Source: Gilliamella bombicola
Lineage (GTDB): Bacteria; Pseudomonadota; Gammaproteobacteria; Enterobacterales; Orbaceae
Direction of reading: 5' to 3'
DNA length: 59,383 nt
NCBI RefSeq assembly: GCF_900094945.1
Contig: NZ_FMAQ01000013.1
Coordinates: 1-59,383, forward strand
Shown: in pieces, positions 36,492 to 45,877 of the stretch
How the letters are laid out: every line of letters starts with the position of its first letter
Numbering within the stretch: the first letter of the stretch is position 1
Made by a program: the position numbers and the translations under genes
The notes under the pieces: model-generated
Told to the model about the DNA's origin: nothing
What the model saw: only the letters and a program-made list of their open reading frames with translations
Database searches by the model: none

Positions 36492-36617
36492 TTTATTTCC
36501 TTATTTAGGTAGGTTAATTTTATTACTTCTATTTTTTTATATTTGCGTATAAAGTGATAAATTCTTAAAAGCGATAAGAATCGAAAATTATAACATAAAA
36601 TTATTTTGAGATTAACT

Positions 36618-38381
36618 ATGAAAACTTATATCCCAGGCAAAGATGCAGCCCTTGAAGATTCCATTAACTATTTTCAGCAACAATTAACAAAATATGATTT
36701 AGAAGTGCAAGAAGCTTCTTGGCTCAACCCTGTGCCTAATGTGTGGTCAGTGCATATTCAAAATACAAAGTGCCCACTGTGTTTTGCTAATGGTAAAGGT
36801 GCAAGCAAAAAAGCGGCGTTGGCATCAGCATTAGGAGAGTATTTTGAACGATTATCAACCAATTACTTTTTTTCCGATTTTTATTTAGGCAAAAAAGCTG
36901 CAAATGCTGATTTTGTGCATTATCCGACCGAAAAATGGTTCTCTATTCCTGAAGATAATTCCCTCCCTAAAGGGTTATTATCTGAAAAACTACTTAAATT
37001 TTATGATCCCGATCATGAGTTAAGTGCAACTGATTTAATTGATTTACAATCAAGTAATGGCGAGCGAGGTATTTGCGCATTACCGTTTGAGCAGCAGTCT
37101 GATAAGCAAACGGTCTATGTGCCCGTTAATTTAATTGCTAATTTATATGCATCTAATGGTATGTCAGCAGGAAATACTCGTAATGAAGCGCGAGTGCAAG
37201 GGTTATCGGAAATTTTTGAACGTTATACGAAAAACAAAATTATTGCCGAGGCCATTAGCTTACCGATTATTCCAACCGAAGTTATTAATCGCTATCCCGC
37301 TGTTTTAGCTGCCATTGAGGCGCTTGAAAGCGAGGGATTTCCACTTTATTGTTTTGATGCTTCATTAGGCGGTGAGTTTCCGGTTATTTGTGTGGTGTTA
37401 TTTAATCCGCAAAATGGAACATGTTATGCATCGTTTGGTGCACATCCAAATTTTGGCGTTGCACTTGAACGCACTGTGACTGAACTATTACAAGGGCGTA
37501 GTTTAAAAGATCTTGATGTATTTTCACCACCAAGTTTTGATAATGATGATATTGCTGATCTTAGCAATTTAGAAACCCATTTTATTGATTCAAGCGGTTT
37601 GATTTCATGGGATCTATTTAATGAGCAAGCTGATTATGAATTTGTCGATTGGGACTTTTCAGGCACGACCGAGCAAGAATTTGCTAATTTAATGGCTATT
37701 TTTACCCGTCATAACACCGAAGTGTTAATTATGGACTATGAGCATCTTGGCGTTTATGCTTGTCGAATTTTAGCCGTTGGTATGTCGGAAATCTATCCCC
37801 CTGAAGATCTTTTAATTGCTAATAGCAATATGGCAATTGGTCTGCGTGATCTTATTTTGTCGTTACCTTATCAAAAACGCACTGCTAAACAGTACCTAGC
37901 CATTATTGAACAGCTTGATGATGAAGGTCTTGATGATTATGCACGTGTTCGCGAACTACTTGGCATTGCAACCGGTAACGATAATGCTTGGCTTACACTG
38001 CGCGTTGGTGAATTAAAAGCAATGTTGGCATTGGCAGGTAAAGACCTAGTGCAAGCACAACAATGGATTGATTGGACAGTTGAAATGAATGAGTCTATAT
38101 TTACTCCAGAGCGCAATCATGATTATCGTTGCTTGCAAACGCTGGTTAACTTTATTTTGCAACGTGACAAAAAACAGTTTAACAACTATCGAACTGCATT
38201 TAATAAAATGTATGGTAAAGCTTGTGTTGACGATATGTGGCAATACGCTAATGGCGAAAAAACATTTTTGGGCTTGGCTGACTCTGCTACAGCCGATAAA
38301 GCGACTAATGATAATTTAGCACAATTTGCTATGCATCAAAAATTATTAGCTGTGTATAACAAATTACATCAGGTGATGTGA
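36618..38381 (+). CDS. ycaO: YcaO, ribosomal protein S12 methylthiotransferase accessory factor
   Basis: A 587-residue YcaO-domain ATP-dependent protein. E. coli YcaO (586 residues) promotes beta-methylthiolation of S12 by RimO. FIPGKDAALEDSI-like start, NPVPNVWSVHI, NGKGASKKAALASALGEYFERLS, GNTRNEARVQGLSE and NPQNGTCYASFGAHP are nearly the same as the E. coli protein. C-terminal TPR-like region (FTPER...YRCLQTLV) follows. I chose ATG 36618 (MKTYIPG) over a TTG four codons upstream. Confidence 0.95.
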   Translation: MKTYIPGKDAALEDSINYFQQQLTKYDLEVQEASWLNPVPNVWSVHIQNTKCPLCFANGKGASKKAALASALGEYFERLSTNYFFSDFYLGKKAANADFVHYPTEKWFSIPEDNSLPKGLLSEKLLKFYDPDHELSATDLIDLQSSNGERGICALPFEQQSDKQTVYVPVNLIANLYASNGMSAGNTRNEARVQGLSEIFERYTKNKIIAEAISLPIIPTEVINRYPAVLAAIEALESEGFPLYCFDASLGGEFPVICVVLFNPQNGTCYASFGAHPNFGVALERTVTELLQGRSLKDLDVFSPPSFDNDDIADLSNLETHFIDSSGLISWDLFNEQADYEFVDWDFSGTTEQEFANLMAIFTRHNTEVLIMDYEHLGVYACRILAVGMSEIYPPEDLLIANSNMAIGLRDLILSLPYQKRTAKQYLAIIEQLDDEGLDDYARVRELLGIATGNDNAWLTLRVGELKAMLALAGKDLVQAQQWIDWTVEMNESIFTPERNHDYRCLQTLVNFILQRDKKQFNNYRTAFNKMYGKACVDDMWQYANGEKTFLGLADSATADKATNDNLAQFAMHQKLLAVYNKLHQVM

Positions 38382-38391
38382 TAACCTATTT

Positions 38392-38430
38392 GTTATTCAT
38401 TCCACCGATATACTCAGTGGAATGAATAAC
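38392..38430. terminator. convergent terminator, ycaO/SDH-like
   Basis: 14-base-pair perfect stem GTTATTCATTCCAC/GTGGAATGAATAAC around an 11-base loop, between two convergent genes. Confidence 0.85.
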
Positions 38431-38435
38431 ACTAT

Positions 38436-39266
38436 TTAGCCTTGTCTTGCAAACTCACCTGCTTTTTTCACCAACTCTTCGCTAGGTGTTACGCCCGTAT
38501 ATAACACAAATTGTTCAAGAGCTTGAATCACCGCGACGTCGGCACCTGAAATAATGGTTTTGTTTAGCTTTTGGGCATATTTTATCATTGGTGTTTCAAC
38601 GGGTAATGCAACCACATCAAACACAATATCGGCATTTTCTATCATGATAGAGGGGAATGCAAGCTCTTCAGATTCAACACCTCCAAGCATACCAATTGGA
38701 GTCACATTAATAATCAGTTTGGCTTGTTTTGGCAATATGTCTTGTTCATTTTTGACCCATTTATAACCGTAGCGTTTGGCCAACGCTTCGCCTTTTGCTT
38801 GGTTACGCGCTGCAATAATGCCATTTTTAAATCCTGCATCATAAAAAGCACCAATCACCGCATTAGCCATACCGCCGCTGCCTTTTAACACAAATGGTGT
38901 AGTATTATCGATTTTATTTTCGGTAATGAGCTTGGCAACCGCAATATAATCGGTGTTATATGCTTTTAAATGATGGTTTGTGTTAACAATCGTATTGACC
39001 GATTGAATAGATTTTACCGAGTCATCTAATTCATCAATAAATTCTATGCAAGCTTCTTTATAAGGCATTGAAATGGCGCAACCTCGAATTGCTAAGGCTT
39101 TAATGCCATAAATTGCATCTTTTAAATTATTGGTAGTAAAGGCTTTATATAAGTAATTAAGATCGAGTTTTTCATACAAATAATTATGAAAGCGAGTACC
39201 GAAATTGCTTGGTCTGGCTGAAAGGGACATGCAAACAGTCGTGTCTTTATTGATAATTCTTGCCAT
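38436..39266 (-). CDS. shikimate 5-dehydrogenase-like protein (HI_0607 type)
   Basis: A 276-residue Rossmann-fold oxidoreductase of the shikimate dehydrogenase superfamily. It has the HI_0607 (SDH-L) start INKDTTVCMSLSARPSNFGTRFHNYL, IRGCAISMPYKEAC (Lys of the shikimate site), NTIVNTNHHLKAYNTDY, VLKGSGGMANAVIGAF (cofactor glycine loop) and NVTPIGMLGG. Known SDH-L proteins are slower on shikimate than AroE, so its physiological substrate is open. ATG follows AAGGA. Confidence 0.9.
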   Translation of the reverse strand: MARIINKDTTVCMSLSARPSNFGTRFHNYLYEKLDLNYLYKAFTTNNLKDAIYGIKALAIRGCAISMPYKEACIEFIDELDDSVKSIQSVNTIVNTNHHLKAYNTDYIAVAKLITENKIDNTTPFVLKGSGGMANAVIGAFYDAGFKNGIIAARNQAKGEALAKRYGYKWVKNEQDILPKQAKLIINVTPIGMLGGVESEELAFPSIMIENADIVFDVVALPVETPMIKYAQKLNKTIISGADVAVIQALEQFVLYTGVTPSEELVKKAGEFARQG

Positions 39267-39336
39267 TACAATAAATCCTTGTAATCATAGTTTGGTGATT
39301 TTATTTTACCACTTTCTTCATTAATGTGTATGTCTT

Positions 39337-39666
39337 ATGGTTGCAAACAATACTGGTCCTAAAATACAGCAAGAAAAAGCAACAGTGAGTGCAATGATTT
39401 ATTTATATTGCAACCAAAATCATCACACCTCACGTTACCAGTTATGTAATGAATGCAATGATCTATTGCAATATGCTATGCAACGTTTAACAATGTGTCG
39501 TTTTGGTGAAGCCAAAACAACCTGTGAGCGTTGCCCAAAACATTGTTATCGTAAGGATTATAAACAAAAAATAAAACAAGTTATGCGCTATGCCGGCCCA
39601 AGGATGATCATCTATCATCCAGTAATGGCTTTTAGGCATCTTTATAAGAATTTGTTGAGTAAATAA
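39337..39666 (+). CDS. nitrous oxide-stimulated promoter family protein
   Basis: A 109-residue Cys-rich protein. The family pattern is ATVSAMIYLYCNQNHH, LCNECNDLLQYAMQRLTMC and CERCPKHCYRKDYKQKIKQVMRYAGPRM. The paired Cys motifs suggest metal binding; function is unknown despite the family name. It has no partner: the neighbours are on the opposite strand. Confidence 0.85.
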   Translation: MVANNTGPKIQQEKATVSAMIYLYCNQNHHTSRYQLCNECNDLLQYAMQRLTMCRFGEAKTTCERCPKHCYRKDYKQKIKQVMRYAGPRMIIYHPVMAFRHLYKNLLSK

Positions 39667-39687
39667 TAGGCTACTGACTTCAGTGAT

Positions 39688-39722
39688 ATTACCCGCTAAT
39701 TATAAAAAGAGTAACGGGTAAT
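39688..39722. terminator. hairpin after nitrous oxide-stimulated family gene
   Basis: ATTACCCG/CGGGTAAT with a 19-base loop, between convergent genes. Confidence 0.5.
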
Positions 39723-39768
39723 GGATGGAATAGGTTTGATTGTTATCTTAAATTATATCTTTGAGGTG

Positions 39769-41913
39769 TTAAAATTTCATACTTGCGCTAAGTAGTGCAT
39801 GGAATTTTGCTGCAGGTATGGTTTCGTAAGCGGTTGTATAGTTTTTATTTAATATATTATTTATATCTAAACCAATCCGGTATTGGCGATTGGTGCCAAA
39901 TGAAGTGATGGTTGATAAATTTAGGGTTGACCAACCACTATAACGGTAAACCGATGAATCACTGCGGCGAGTTGCTTTTGTTGAAAATCGCATAAATAGA
40001 TCAGAATCAATATCAAACAAATCTAAATAAGCTGTATGTTTGATACCCGCATTCCCCATAAAACGCGGATTGCCTGAATCATAAGTGGTGTACCGTTCAG
40101 TTTTTATCTGACGTCGCAAATAATTGCCTTTAACATAAGGGATAAAAGCTAGATCAAGATATTCTATGCTAAATTCTAAGCCATGAGTGTTGGCTTTGTT
40201 AGCATTATTATAATAATTAAAATTAGCTCCTGATGCACCATCACAAATAGCCGAACCATTACAACTCATTTCAGTAATATAATTTTTAGCGGCAGAATAA
40301 TAAATGGCGCTATCAACTAACCAAGTATTGTTATTGTAGCGCAAGCCTATTTCATAGTTATTTGATTTTTCAGGTTTTAAATTTGAATTACCATAAAGTG
40401 TTTGGGTTGATGCCGAGGTAACTGCATAAAGATGTGAAAGTGTTGGGTAAACATAGCCCTGTGCAAACGAGGCTCTTAATTGTGTATTTTCAATGCCAGA
40501 ATAGGTTAATCCAGACGACACAACAAAATTGTTATCGCGATCTTTCTTTTTTCCATCAATAGTATAAGTTGTAGATGGGCGACCTATAACGGGTATTTTA
40601 TTTAGGGACGTTGTTCCATTTTTGAGTTTTGATTCAACCCAATATTGACGAGCGCCTATGTTCCAAGATATATCATCAGTTATTGCCCAATCGTTCTGTC
40701 CAAATAAAGAAACACTAGTTTGTTGCCATTTATTCGCTAAATATTTATGCTGAGTATAGCTTGCTCTTGGTGATGGCATTTTGGATACCAACGAGTTATG
40801 TGAATTTTGATCAACATTATCTTGTTGATATTGTGCTCCGGTAATTAGTTTCATGTTTTTATGTGGTATAAAATCGGATTGAAATGTCATGCCATAAGTT
40901 TTTTGTTCATCGTTTGTGGCTGTATTGGTGTTAACTTTGATCATAGGTCTTGGTGACACAACAACATGATTTCTAAATTCACGATTCATTTTTTGTGCAT
41001 AGGCATCATAATGTAGCTTTTTAAGGACATTACTATCAATATTATAGTCATAAAATAGACCAATTTTTTCACGTTGCAATTTGGGTAATTTGACCCAAAA
41101 TTCTTTAATTGAAGGAGCGTTACTATCTTTATCAAAATAAGTTTTAGTATCAAGTCTATAATGATCGAGTGCAAGTCCAAATTTATGCTTATCTAAATTA
41201 ACTCCAAACCATGAACTTAAACTATCATTACCGAAATCAGTATTGTGAAGTTTGCCTTGATAAGCTTTACGATCGTTATTTTGGGCATGAGTGCCACTGA
41301 TTCGATAATCAAAAATCTGATCCATTGTGCCATTAACCGTGCCCATTTCGGTAAAGCCATTAGTTGATTGGTTATAAACAACTTTAACATCACCATTAAG
41401 GAGAGCTCCGTTTTTGCTACCTTTTCGGGTAATAAAATTAACCACACCACCGATGGCTTGTGAACCATAAAGGACAGAATGAGGACCTTTAATGACTTCT
41501 ATCCGGTCAACTGATTCCATATCAATTAATACACCTGCTCCAGAACCGTGTCCTGAGCGGTGATAGGTCACCTCTTGCCCATCAATTAACATTAAAATGC
41601 GCGATGGTGCTTCGCCACGAATCATAATTTGCTTACGACCCGCTAGCGAATTGTCGGTAATTTCAACGCCGGGAATATCGCGTAATACCTCGGCAACAGA
41701 ATCACCATTTTGCTTTTCAATATCATCACGGTTAATCGCATTAACCGATACAGCGCTGTCCCATATGCTTTTTTCATTACGATCAGCTGTCACGATAATG
41801 GTGTCATGAGAAGATGTCCGGTTTTCTTCGGCAAAAGTATCAGCACTAAAACAAAGGGTTAACATTGCAATATATGACGTCGGTTTATAAAGCTTGATTA
41901 CGTTTAATTTCAT
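39769..41913 (-). CDS. TonB-dependent outer-membrane receptor
   Basis: A 714-residue ligand-gated porin. A signal peptide ends DTFAEEN; the TonB box is probably TIIVTADR. The plug has VAEVLRDIPGVEI, KQIMIRGEAPSRILMLIDGQEV, RIEVIKGPHSVLYGSQAIGGVVNFIT. The barrel ends in a C-terminal Phe (SASMKF). The CirA/FepA-like plug suggests ferric siderophore or heme as ligand, but the ligand is not readable. A strong Fur box sits upstream, so it is iron-repressed. Confidence 0.93.
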   Translation of the reverse strand: MKLNVIKLYKPTSYIAMLTLCFSADTFAEENRTSSHDTIIVTADRNEKSIWDSAVSVNAINRDDIEKQNGDSVAEVLRDIPGVEITDNSLAGRKQIMIRGEAPSRILMLIDGQEVTYHRSGHGSGAGVLIDMESVDRIEVIKGPHSVLYGSQAIGGVVNFITRKGSKNGALLNGDVKVVYNQSTNGFTEMGTVNGTMDQIFDYRISGTHAQNNDRKAYQGKLHNTDFGNDSLSSWFGVNLDKHKFGLALDHYRLDTKTYFDKDSNAPSIKEFWVKLPKLQREKIGLFYDYNIDSNVLKKLHYDAYAQKMNREFRNHVVVSPRPMIKVNTNTATNDEQKTYGMTFQSDFIPHKNMKLITGAQYQQDNVDQNSHNSLVSKMPSPRASYTQHKYLANKWQQTSVSLFGQNDWAITDDISWNIGARQYWVESKLKNGTTSLNKIPVIGRPSTTYTIDGKKKDRDNNFVVSSGLTYSGIENTQLRASFAQGYVYPTLSHLYAVTSASTQTLYGNSNLKPEKSNNYEIGLRYNNNTWLVDSAIYYSAAKNYITEMSCNGSAICDGASGANFNYYNNANKANTHGLEFSIEYLDLAFIPYVKGNYLRRQIKTERYTTYDSGNPRFMGNAGIKHTAYLDLFDIDSDLFMRFSTKATRRSDSSVYRYSGWSTLNLSTITSFGTNRQYRIGLDINNILNKNYTTAYETIPAAKFHALLSASMKF

Positions 41914-41965
41914 TGTTTATCATTTCCTATATCAGTAAAAATTTGATATTTTTAGTAATAATGCA

Positions 41966-41984
41966 AATGATAACCATTATCATT
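41966..41984 (-). promoter_or_regulatory. Fur box of TonB receptor gene
   Basis: AATGATAACCATTATCATT, a near-perfect match to the 19-base Fur consensus palindrome, about 50-70 bases upstream of the receptor start. Confidence 0.9.
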
Positions 41985-42115
41985 AACGATGTAAATAAAA
42001 AGATACCCATTTATAAATAATGTTAAGTCACTAATAGATATATATAAAAATAAAAATTTGTTATTATTAGAAACAAAATTTAAAATAATCACTTAATCAA
42101 AATCTAGGTAATAAG

Positions 42116-43201
42116 ATGTCTATCGCCGTTATTGAAGTCAGTCGTCAATCCGTTATTCATAATGTTGAATATCTAAAAAAAATAGCACCCAATAGTCAGC
42201 TAGTTGCGGTTATTAAAGCCAATGCTTATTCCCATGGTATTGAGGAAATTGCGCAGCTATTAGCCGATAAGGTAGATTATTTTGGCGTTTCGCGGCTTGC
42301 CGAGGCAATACAATTGCGAAACACAGGTATTAATACGCCTATTGTGGCTTTGGAAGGATTTTTTCCGCATGATGATATGTGGGATTTGATTAATTTTAAT
42401 GTTCAACCAGCTATTCATAGCAAATGGCAAATCGATGTGCTGCAATCATCACCGCTTGAAAAGCAAATTATTACATGGTTTAAAATCGATACTGGTATGC
42501 ATAGGTTAGGTTTTTGTCTTGATGAAGCTAAAGAAGAGTTTTATCGTTTAGCTAACTGTTCTGTCGTTTGTAAACCGATTAATATTATGAGTCATTTTAG
42601 TTCGGCTGACGATCTCACTTCAAAGCAAACGTTAAAGCAAATTGAATGCTTTGATCAGTTTATTGCTTCAATTGACGATAAATCACTAATAGGTAAATGT
42701 TCGATTGCCGCATCGGGTGGCACTTTGGCTTGGCCAATGGCTCAGCGTGATGTTGTGCGTCCAGGCATTGCTTTGTATGGTGTTTCGCCCTTTGATGCAC
42801 CAATTGCCGATTTAAAACCAGCGATGACATTTAAATCAGAATTAATCGCAGTACGAAAGCACAAACAAGGCGAATCGGTTGGCTATGGTCAGACTTGGTG
42901 TTGTGAACAAGATACTCAACTCGGCGTAGTTGCGATGGGCTATGGTGATGGCTATCCACGTAGTATTCCACAAAATACCCCTGTTTTGATTAATGGTCGT
43001 AAAGTGCCTATTGTTGGTCGAGTTTCAATGGATATGATTGTGGTTGATTTGGGCATCGACAGCCTTGAAAAACCTGGTGACGAAGTCATATTTTGGGGAC
43101 CAGATCTCCCCGTTGAAGAAATCGCTAAGCACACCGGTATTAGTGCTTACGAATTAATAACGCGCTTAACTTCACGCGCAAAAATTCATTATATTAGATA
43201 A
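42116..43201 (+). CDS. alr: alanine racemase
   Basis: A 361-residue PLP enzyme interconverting L- and D-alanine for peptidoglycan. The PLP lysine is in VAVIKANAYSHG, the substrate helper VRPGIALYGVSP is present, and the catalytic Tyr segment is GESVGYGQTW. RVSMDMIVVDL is the second catalytic region. Length equals E. coli Alr (359). It is seven bases upstream of mltG, so both probably form one cell-wall operon. Confidence 0.96.
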   Translation: MSIAVIEVSRQSVIHNVEYLKKIAPNSQLVAVIKANAYSHGIEEIAQLLADKVDYFGVSRLAEAIQLRNTGINTPIVALEGFFPHDDMWDLINFNVQPAIHSKWQIDVLQSSPLEKQIITWFKIDTGMHRLGFCLDEAKEEFYRLANCSVVCKPINIMSHFSSADDLTSKQTLKQIECFDQFIASIDDKSLIGKCSIAASGGTLAWPMAQRDVVRPGIALYGVSPFDAPIADLKPAMTFKSELIAVRKHKQGESVGYGQTWCCEQDTQLGVVAMGYGDGYPRSIPQNTPVLINGRKVPIVGRVSMDMIVVDLGIDSLEKPGDEVIFWGPDLPVEEIAKHTGISAYELITRLTSRAKIHYIR

Positions 43202-43208
43202 ATAAGTT

Positions 43209-44231
43209 ATGATTAAAAAGATATTTTTATACACTCTATTCACCCTGATCTTAATTGCGGGTGGTTCAATTAGCATTGGTTATTATTTTTTACAGCAGTT
43301 TTCTACAAAGCAAATGCAAGTCACTGCCGAAAATCAAATGTTTGTTTTGAAAAAAGGCACATCTATGCATCAGTTAGTTGAGCAAGTTAAAGAAAGTAAA
43401 TTACTCGAAAGCGCATATTTGCTACCTTATTTATGCAAATTAAACCCATCGTTAAGATCCATTAAAGCAGGAACTTATCAATTGCATCCACATATGACAG
43501 TCGAAGAATTTTTGCAATTGTTGGTATCAGGCAAAGAGAGCAATTTTTCGATCCAATTTGTTGAAGGTAAACGCGCTAAAGATTGGTTAAATGTTATTCA
43601 AACCACCCCGTATATTCAACAAACCCTAGCAGGCAAAACAGAGGACGAAATTGCTAAATTATTAGGCATTGAAGGATCGATTGAAGGCTGGTTATCACCG
43701 GATACTTACCAGTATACGGCTGATACATTAGATATTAATATCTTAAAACGTGCGCATATGATCATGAAAAGTAACTTGCAAAAAATCTGGGATAACCGCG
43801 ATAGCAATCTTCCTTACCAATCACCTTATGAGCTACTTATTATTGCATCGATCATTGAAAAAGAAACCGGCATCAGCTCTGAACGGGCAAATGTGGCTTC
43901 GGTATTTGTTAATCGCCTAAAAAGCAAAATGAAGTTACAAACTGACCCAACCATTATTTATGGTTTAGGTGATAACTATAAAGGTACCATTAGGCGGGTT
44001 GATTTAACCGATACCCAAAATCCTTATAATACCTATGTCATTGAGGGACTACCGCCAACACCCATTGCAATGCCAAGCCTTGCTTCATTAGAAGCAGCCG
44101 CGCACCCAGCTAAAACCAATTATCTGTTTTTTGTTGCGAATGGAACAGGTGGGCATACCTTTTCAACCACTTATAGCAACCATCAGCAAGCGGTTAATGT
44201 ATATCGACAGTTATCGAATGGTGGAAATTAG
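43209..44231 (+). CDS. mltG: endolytic murein transglycosylase MltG
   Basis: A 340-residue YceG-family membrane enzyme that cuts nascent glycan strands. N-terminal anchor about residues 7-29; LysM-like region (FVLKKGTSMHQLVEQV); catalytic segment LLIIASIIEKETG (catalytic Glu), then LQTDPTIIYG and NPYNTYVIEGLPPTPIAMPS. Length equals E. coli MltG (340). The usual downstream tmk gene is missing here; an intergenic repeat follows. Confidence 0.96.
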   Translation: MIKKIFLYTLFTLILIAGGSISIGYYFLQQFSTKQMQVTAENQMFVLKKGTSMHQLVEQVKESKLLESAYLLPYLCKLNPSLRSIKAGTYQLHPHMTVEEFLQLLVSGKESNFSIQFVEGKRAKDWLNVIQTTPYIQQTLAGKTEDEIAKLLGIEGSIEGWLSPDTYQYTADTLDINILKRAHMIMKSNLQKIWDNRDSNLPYQSPYELLIIASIIEKETGISSERANVASVFVNRLKSKMKLQTDPTIIYGLGDNYKGTIRRVDLTDTQNPYNTYVIEGLPPTPIAMPSLASLEAAAHPAKTNYLFFVANGTGGHTFSTTYSNHQQAVNVYRQLSNGGN

Positions 44232-44235
44232 ATTT

Positions 44236-44276
44236 AAAAAAATCAATAAAATCAATACGTTTTCTAACCGATTTTT
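44236..44276 (-). repeat. dispersed 42-base intergenic repeat, copy E
   Basis: Reverse complement reads AAAAATCGGTTAGAAAACGT then ATTGATTTTATTGA and Ts, right after the mltG stop. Confidence 0.8.
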
Positions 44277-44312
44277 ATTCGATTTTTTCGGTTTTAACCA
44301 TTATTACACACT

Positions 44313-44340
44313 AATGTACCGTATATTAATGCGGTACATT
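44313..44340. terminator. convergent terminator, mltG/ampD-yqcC
   Basis: AATGTACCG/CGGTACATT stem of 9 base pairs with a T-rich tail. Confidence 0.7.
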
Positions 44341-44353
44341 TTATCTTGTTAAT

Positions 44354-45205
44354 TTATGATAATTCATCAAGCTGTTTAATAAGATTGAGCAGGCGATTAA
44401 CATCTTGTTCTTGCTCTTTTAACGCTTCTTCAAAATATGGGTGCAAAGCAAATTTTGGCAAGTTTACTTTAGCGTCAATCATGGCTTGTATTCGTGGAAT
44501 AAAAATCCATTGTAACCATTCGTGTGCTTGCATGGTGTCAAGCGCAAAGGGCTCTTGGCTTAAAAATGCATCAGGTTTTGGTGGTGTGATTTGCCATAAA
44601 TCGATTTTTTGTAACTCTGCAATAATTTGCTCGATTTGATTGAGTAGCTTTTGTTCTTGTGATTTTTGCGCTAACAAACTTCGATAGTAGTGCCAATCAA
44701 AACAGGGACCAGGGTCTGTTTTACGATCTGGGGCAATATCGCTGTGGCCAGCTATGTTTTCGATCCTATAAGTTTGTTGTAATAATAGCGTCACGTTCGC
44801 TAATTGCTGATATTGTTGTTCAGTAAAACTGTCGCTATCGCATCCTTCTATTTCAATACCGATTGAAAAATCGTTACAATTCTCTTGCCCTGCAAATACG
44901 GATTTCCCTGCATGCCAAGCGCGTTTATCAAATGGCACAAATTGAGTGATTTCGCCATCTCGCCGAATAAACAGATGGCTTGAGACTTCAAGTTGATAAA
45001 TTGAAGCAAAGTAGGGATGCTTATTAGGATCGAGCTGACCTGTAAATAATTGTTCAACATAAGGCCCCCCATATTGATTGGGCGGTAGGCTGATATTATG
45101 GATAACAAGTAATGATATCGGTTTATTGGCTGGTCGTTCATTATAAAAAGGTGAAACGACGTGTTTTATATCTTGTAACCAACCGTTAACAATTTTTAGG
45201 GACAT
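44354..45205 (-). CDS. ampD: AmpD-YqcC fusion: anhydro-muropeptide amidase with DUF446 domain
   Basis: A 283-residue single frame with two parts. Residues 1-180 are AmpD, the cytosolic amidase that cleaves 1,6-anhydro-MurNAc-peptides in wall recycling. The zinc ligands His36 (LLVIHNISLPP), His154 (AGHSDIAP) and Asp164, the Lys162 (DRKTDPGPCFDW) and the Glu118 (IGIEIEG) are all present. Residues 183-283 match E. coli YqcC (DUF446), with EPFALDTMQAHEWLQWIFIPRIQAMID and LHPYFEEAL. E. coli AmpD is 183 residues and YqcC is a separate gene. No stop, start or frameshift separates them here. It is divergent from pilA, as in Haemophilus. Confidence 0.9.
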   Translation of the reverse strand: MSLKIVNGWLQDIKHVVSPFYNERPANKPISLLVIHNISLPPNQYGGPYVEQLFTGQLDPNKHPYFASIYQLEVSSHLFIRRDGEITQFVPFDKRAWHAGKSVFAGQENCNDFSIGIEIEGCDSDSFTEQQYQQLANVTLLLQQTYRIENIAGHSDIAPDRKTDPGPCFDWHYYRSLLAQKSQEQKLLNQIEQIIAELQKIDLWQITPPKPDAFLSQEPFALDTMQAHEWLQWIFIPRIQAMIDAKVNLPKFALHPYFEEALKEQEQDVNRLLNLIKQLDELS

Positions 45206-45252
45206 ATTGACTCCAACTTATCTAATAAACCGATGTATGGATTTGTTTGTTT

Positions 45253-45268
45253 TGCGATCTGCTTCGCG
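45253..45268 (+). promoter_or_regulatory. CRP-S-like competence site upstream of pilA
   Basis: TGCGA-N6-TCGCG inside TTTTGCGA...TCGCGAAAA. In Haemophilus and E. coli the CRP-S site (TGCGA-N6-TCGCA) controls competence genes with CRP and Sxy; nine of ten half-site bases match. It lies about 140 bases before the pilA start. Confidence 0.65.
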
Positions 45269-45406
45269 AAAATTGAGCATACAACGTAATAACAAATTGC
45301 GTAATGGATTTTTCTTTCCAAACTTACTACTTCGCTATTATTCCATTTTTTTGTTTTGCTATAAAGGCTCTTCTATTAAATCATTGACTGAAAAATCGAG
45401 GTATTT

Positions 45407-45838
45407 ATGTCTAATCAATCGGGATTTACGTTGTTTGAACTTATGATTGCCATTATTGTCATTGCCATCTTAACGGCTATTGGTGTACCTGCATATCAAG
45501 GATATGTAAAAAAAGCGGCGTTGACTGATATGCTGCAAACCATGACATCTTATAAAACGGCTGTCGAAATTTGTGCTGTAGAGCAAGGCAGTTTAACCAA
45601 TTGTAGTAATGGTAATAATGGTGTACCGGCAAGCCGAACGTCTAACTATGTAACTTCAATAACGGTCAATAATGGCGTTATTACCTTGGTTGGAACTAGT
45701 GCCTTAGCGGGGTTAACCACCACACTGACACCAACCATTAATGCCACGCATGGTAATTTAGATTGGACTCGCGCTTGCACCACATCGCCAGTCGATGCCA
45801 GTTTAACTAGCGCTTGTGAAGAGATCTTTAAATTTTAA
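45407..45838 (+). CDS. pilA: type IV major pilin
   Basis: A 143-residue prepilin with a short leader ending QSG and the N-methylated start FTLFELMIAI (Phe+1, Glu+5) followed by the hydrophobic spine helix. Two C-terminal Cys residues (RACTTS and SACEE) probably close the D-loop. ATG 45407 follows GAGG. It is the first gene of pilABCD, in the Haemophilus order. Its likely role is DNA uptake or adhesion. Confidence 0.93.
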   Translation: MSNQSGFTLFELMIAIIVIAILTAIGVPAYQGYVKKAALTDMLQTMTSYKTAVEICAVEQGSLTNCSNGNNGVPASRTSNYVTSITVNNGVITLVGTSALAGLTTTLTPTINATHGNLDWTRACTTSPVDASLTSACEEIFKF

Positions 45839-45877
45839 TGTTCGTATTTGACGATTAATAAATAAGGAAGCGCCTTT

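Noticed and set aside
45207-45446. 79-codon frame just upstream of pilA
   Set aside because: It overlaps the pilA start in another frame, contains the CRP-S-like site and has no Shine-Dalgarno or recognisable motif.
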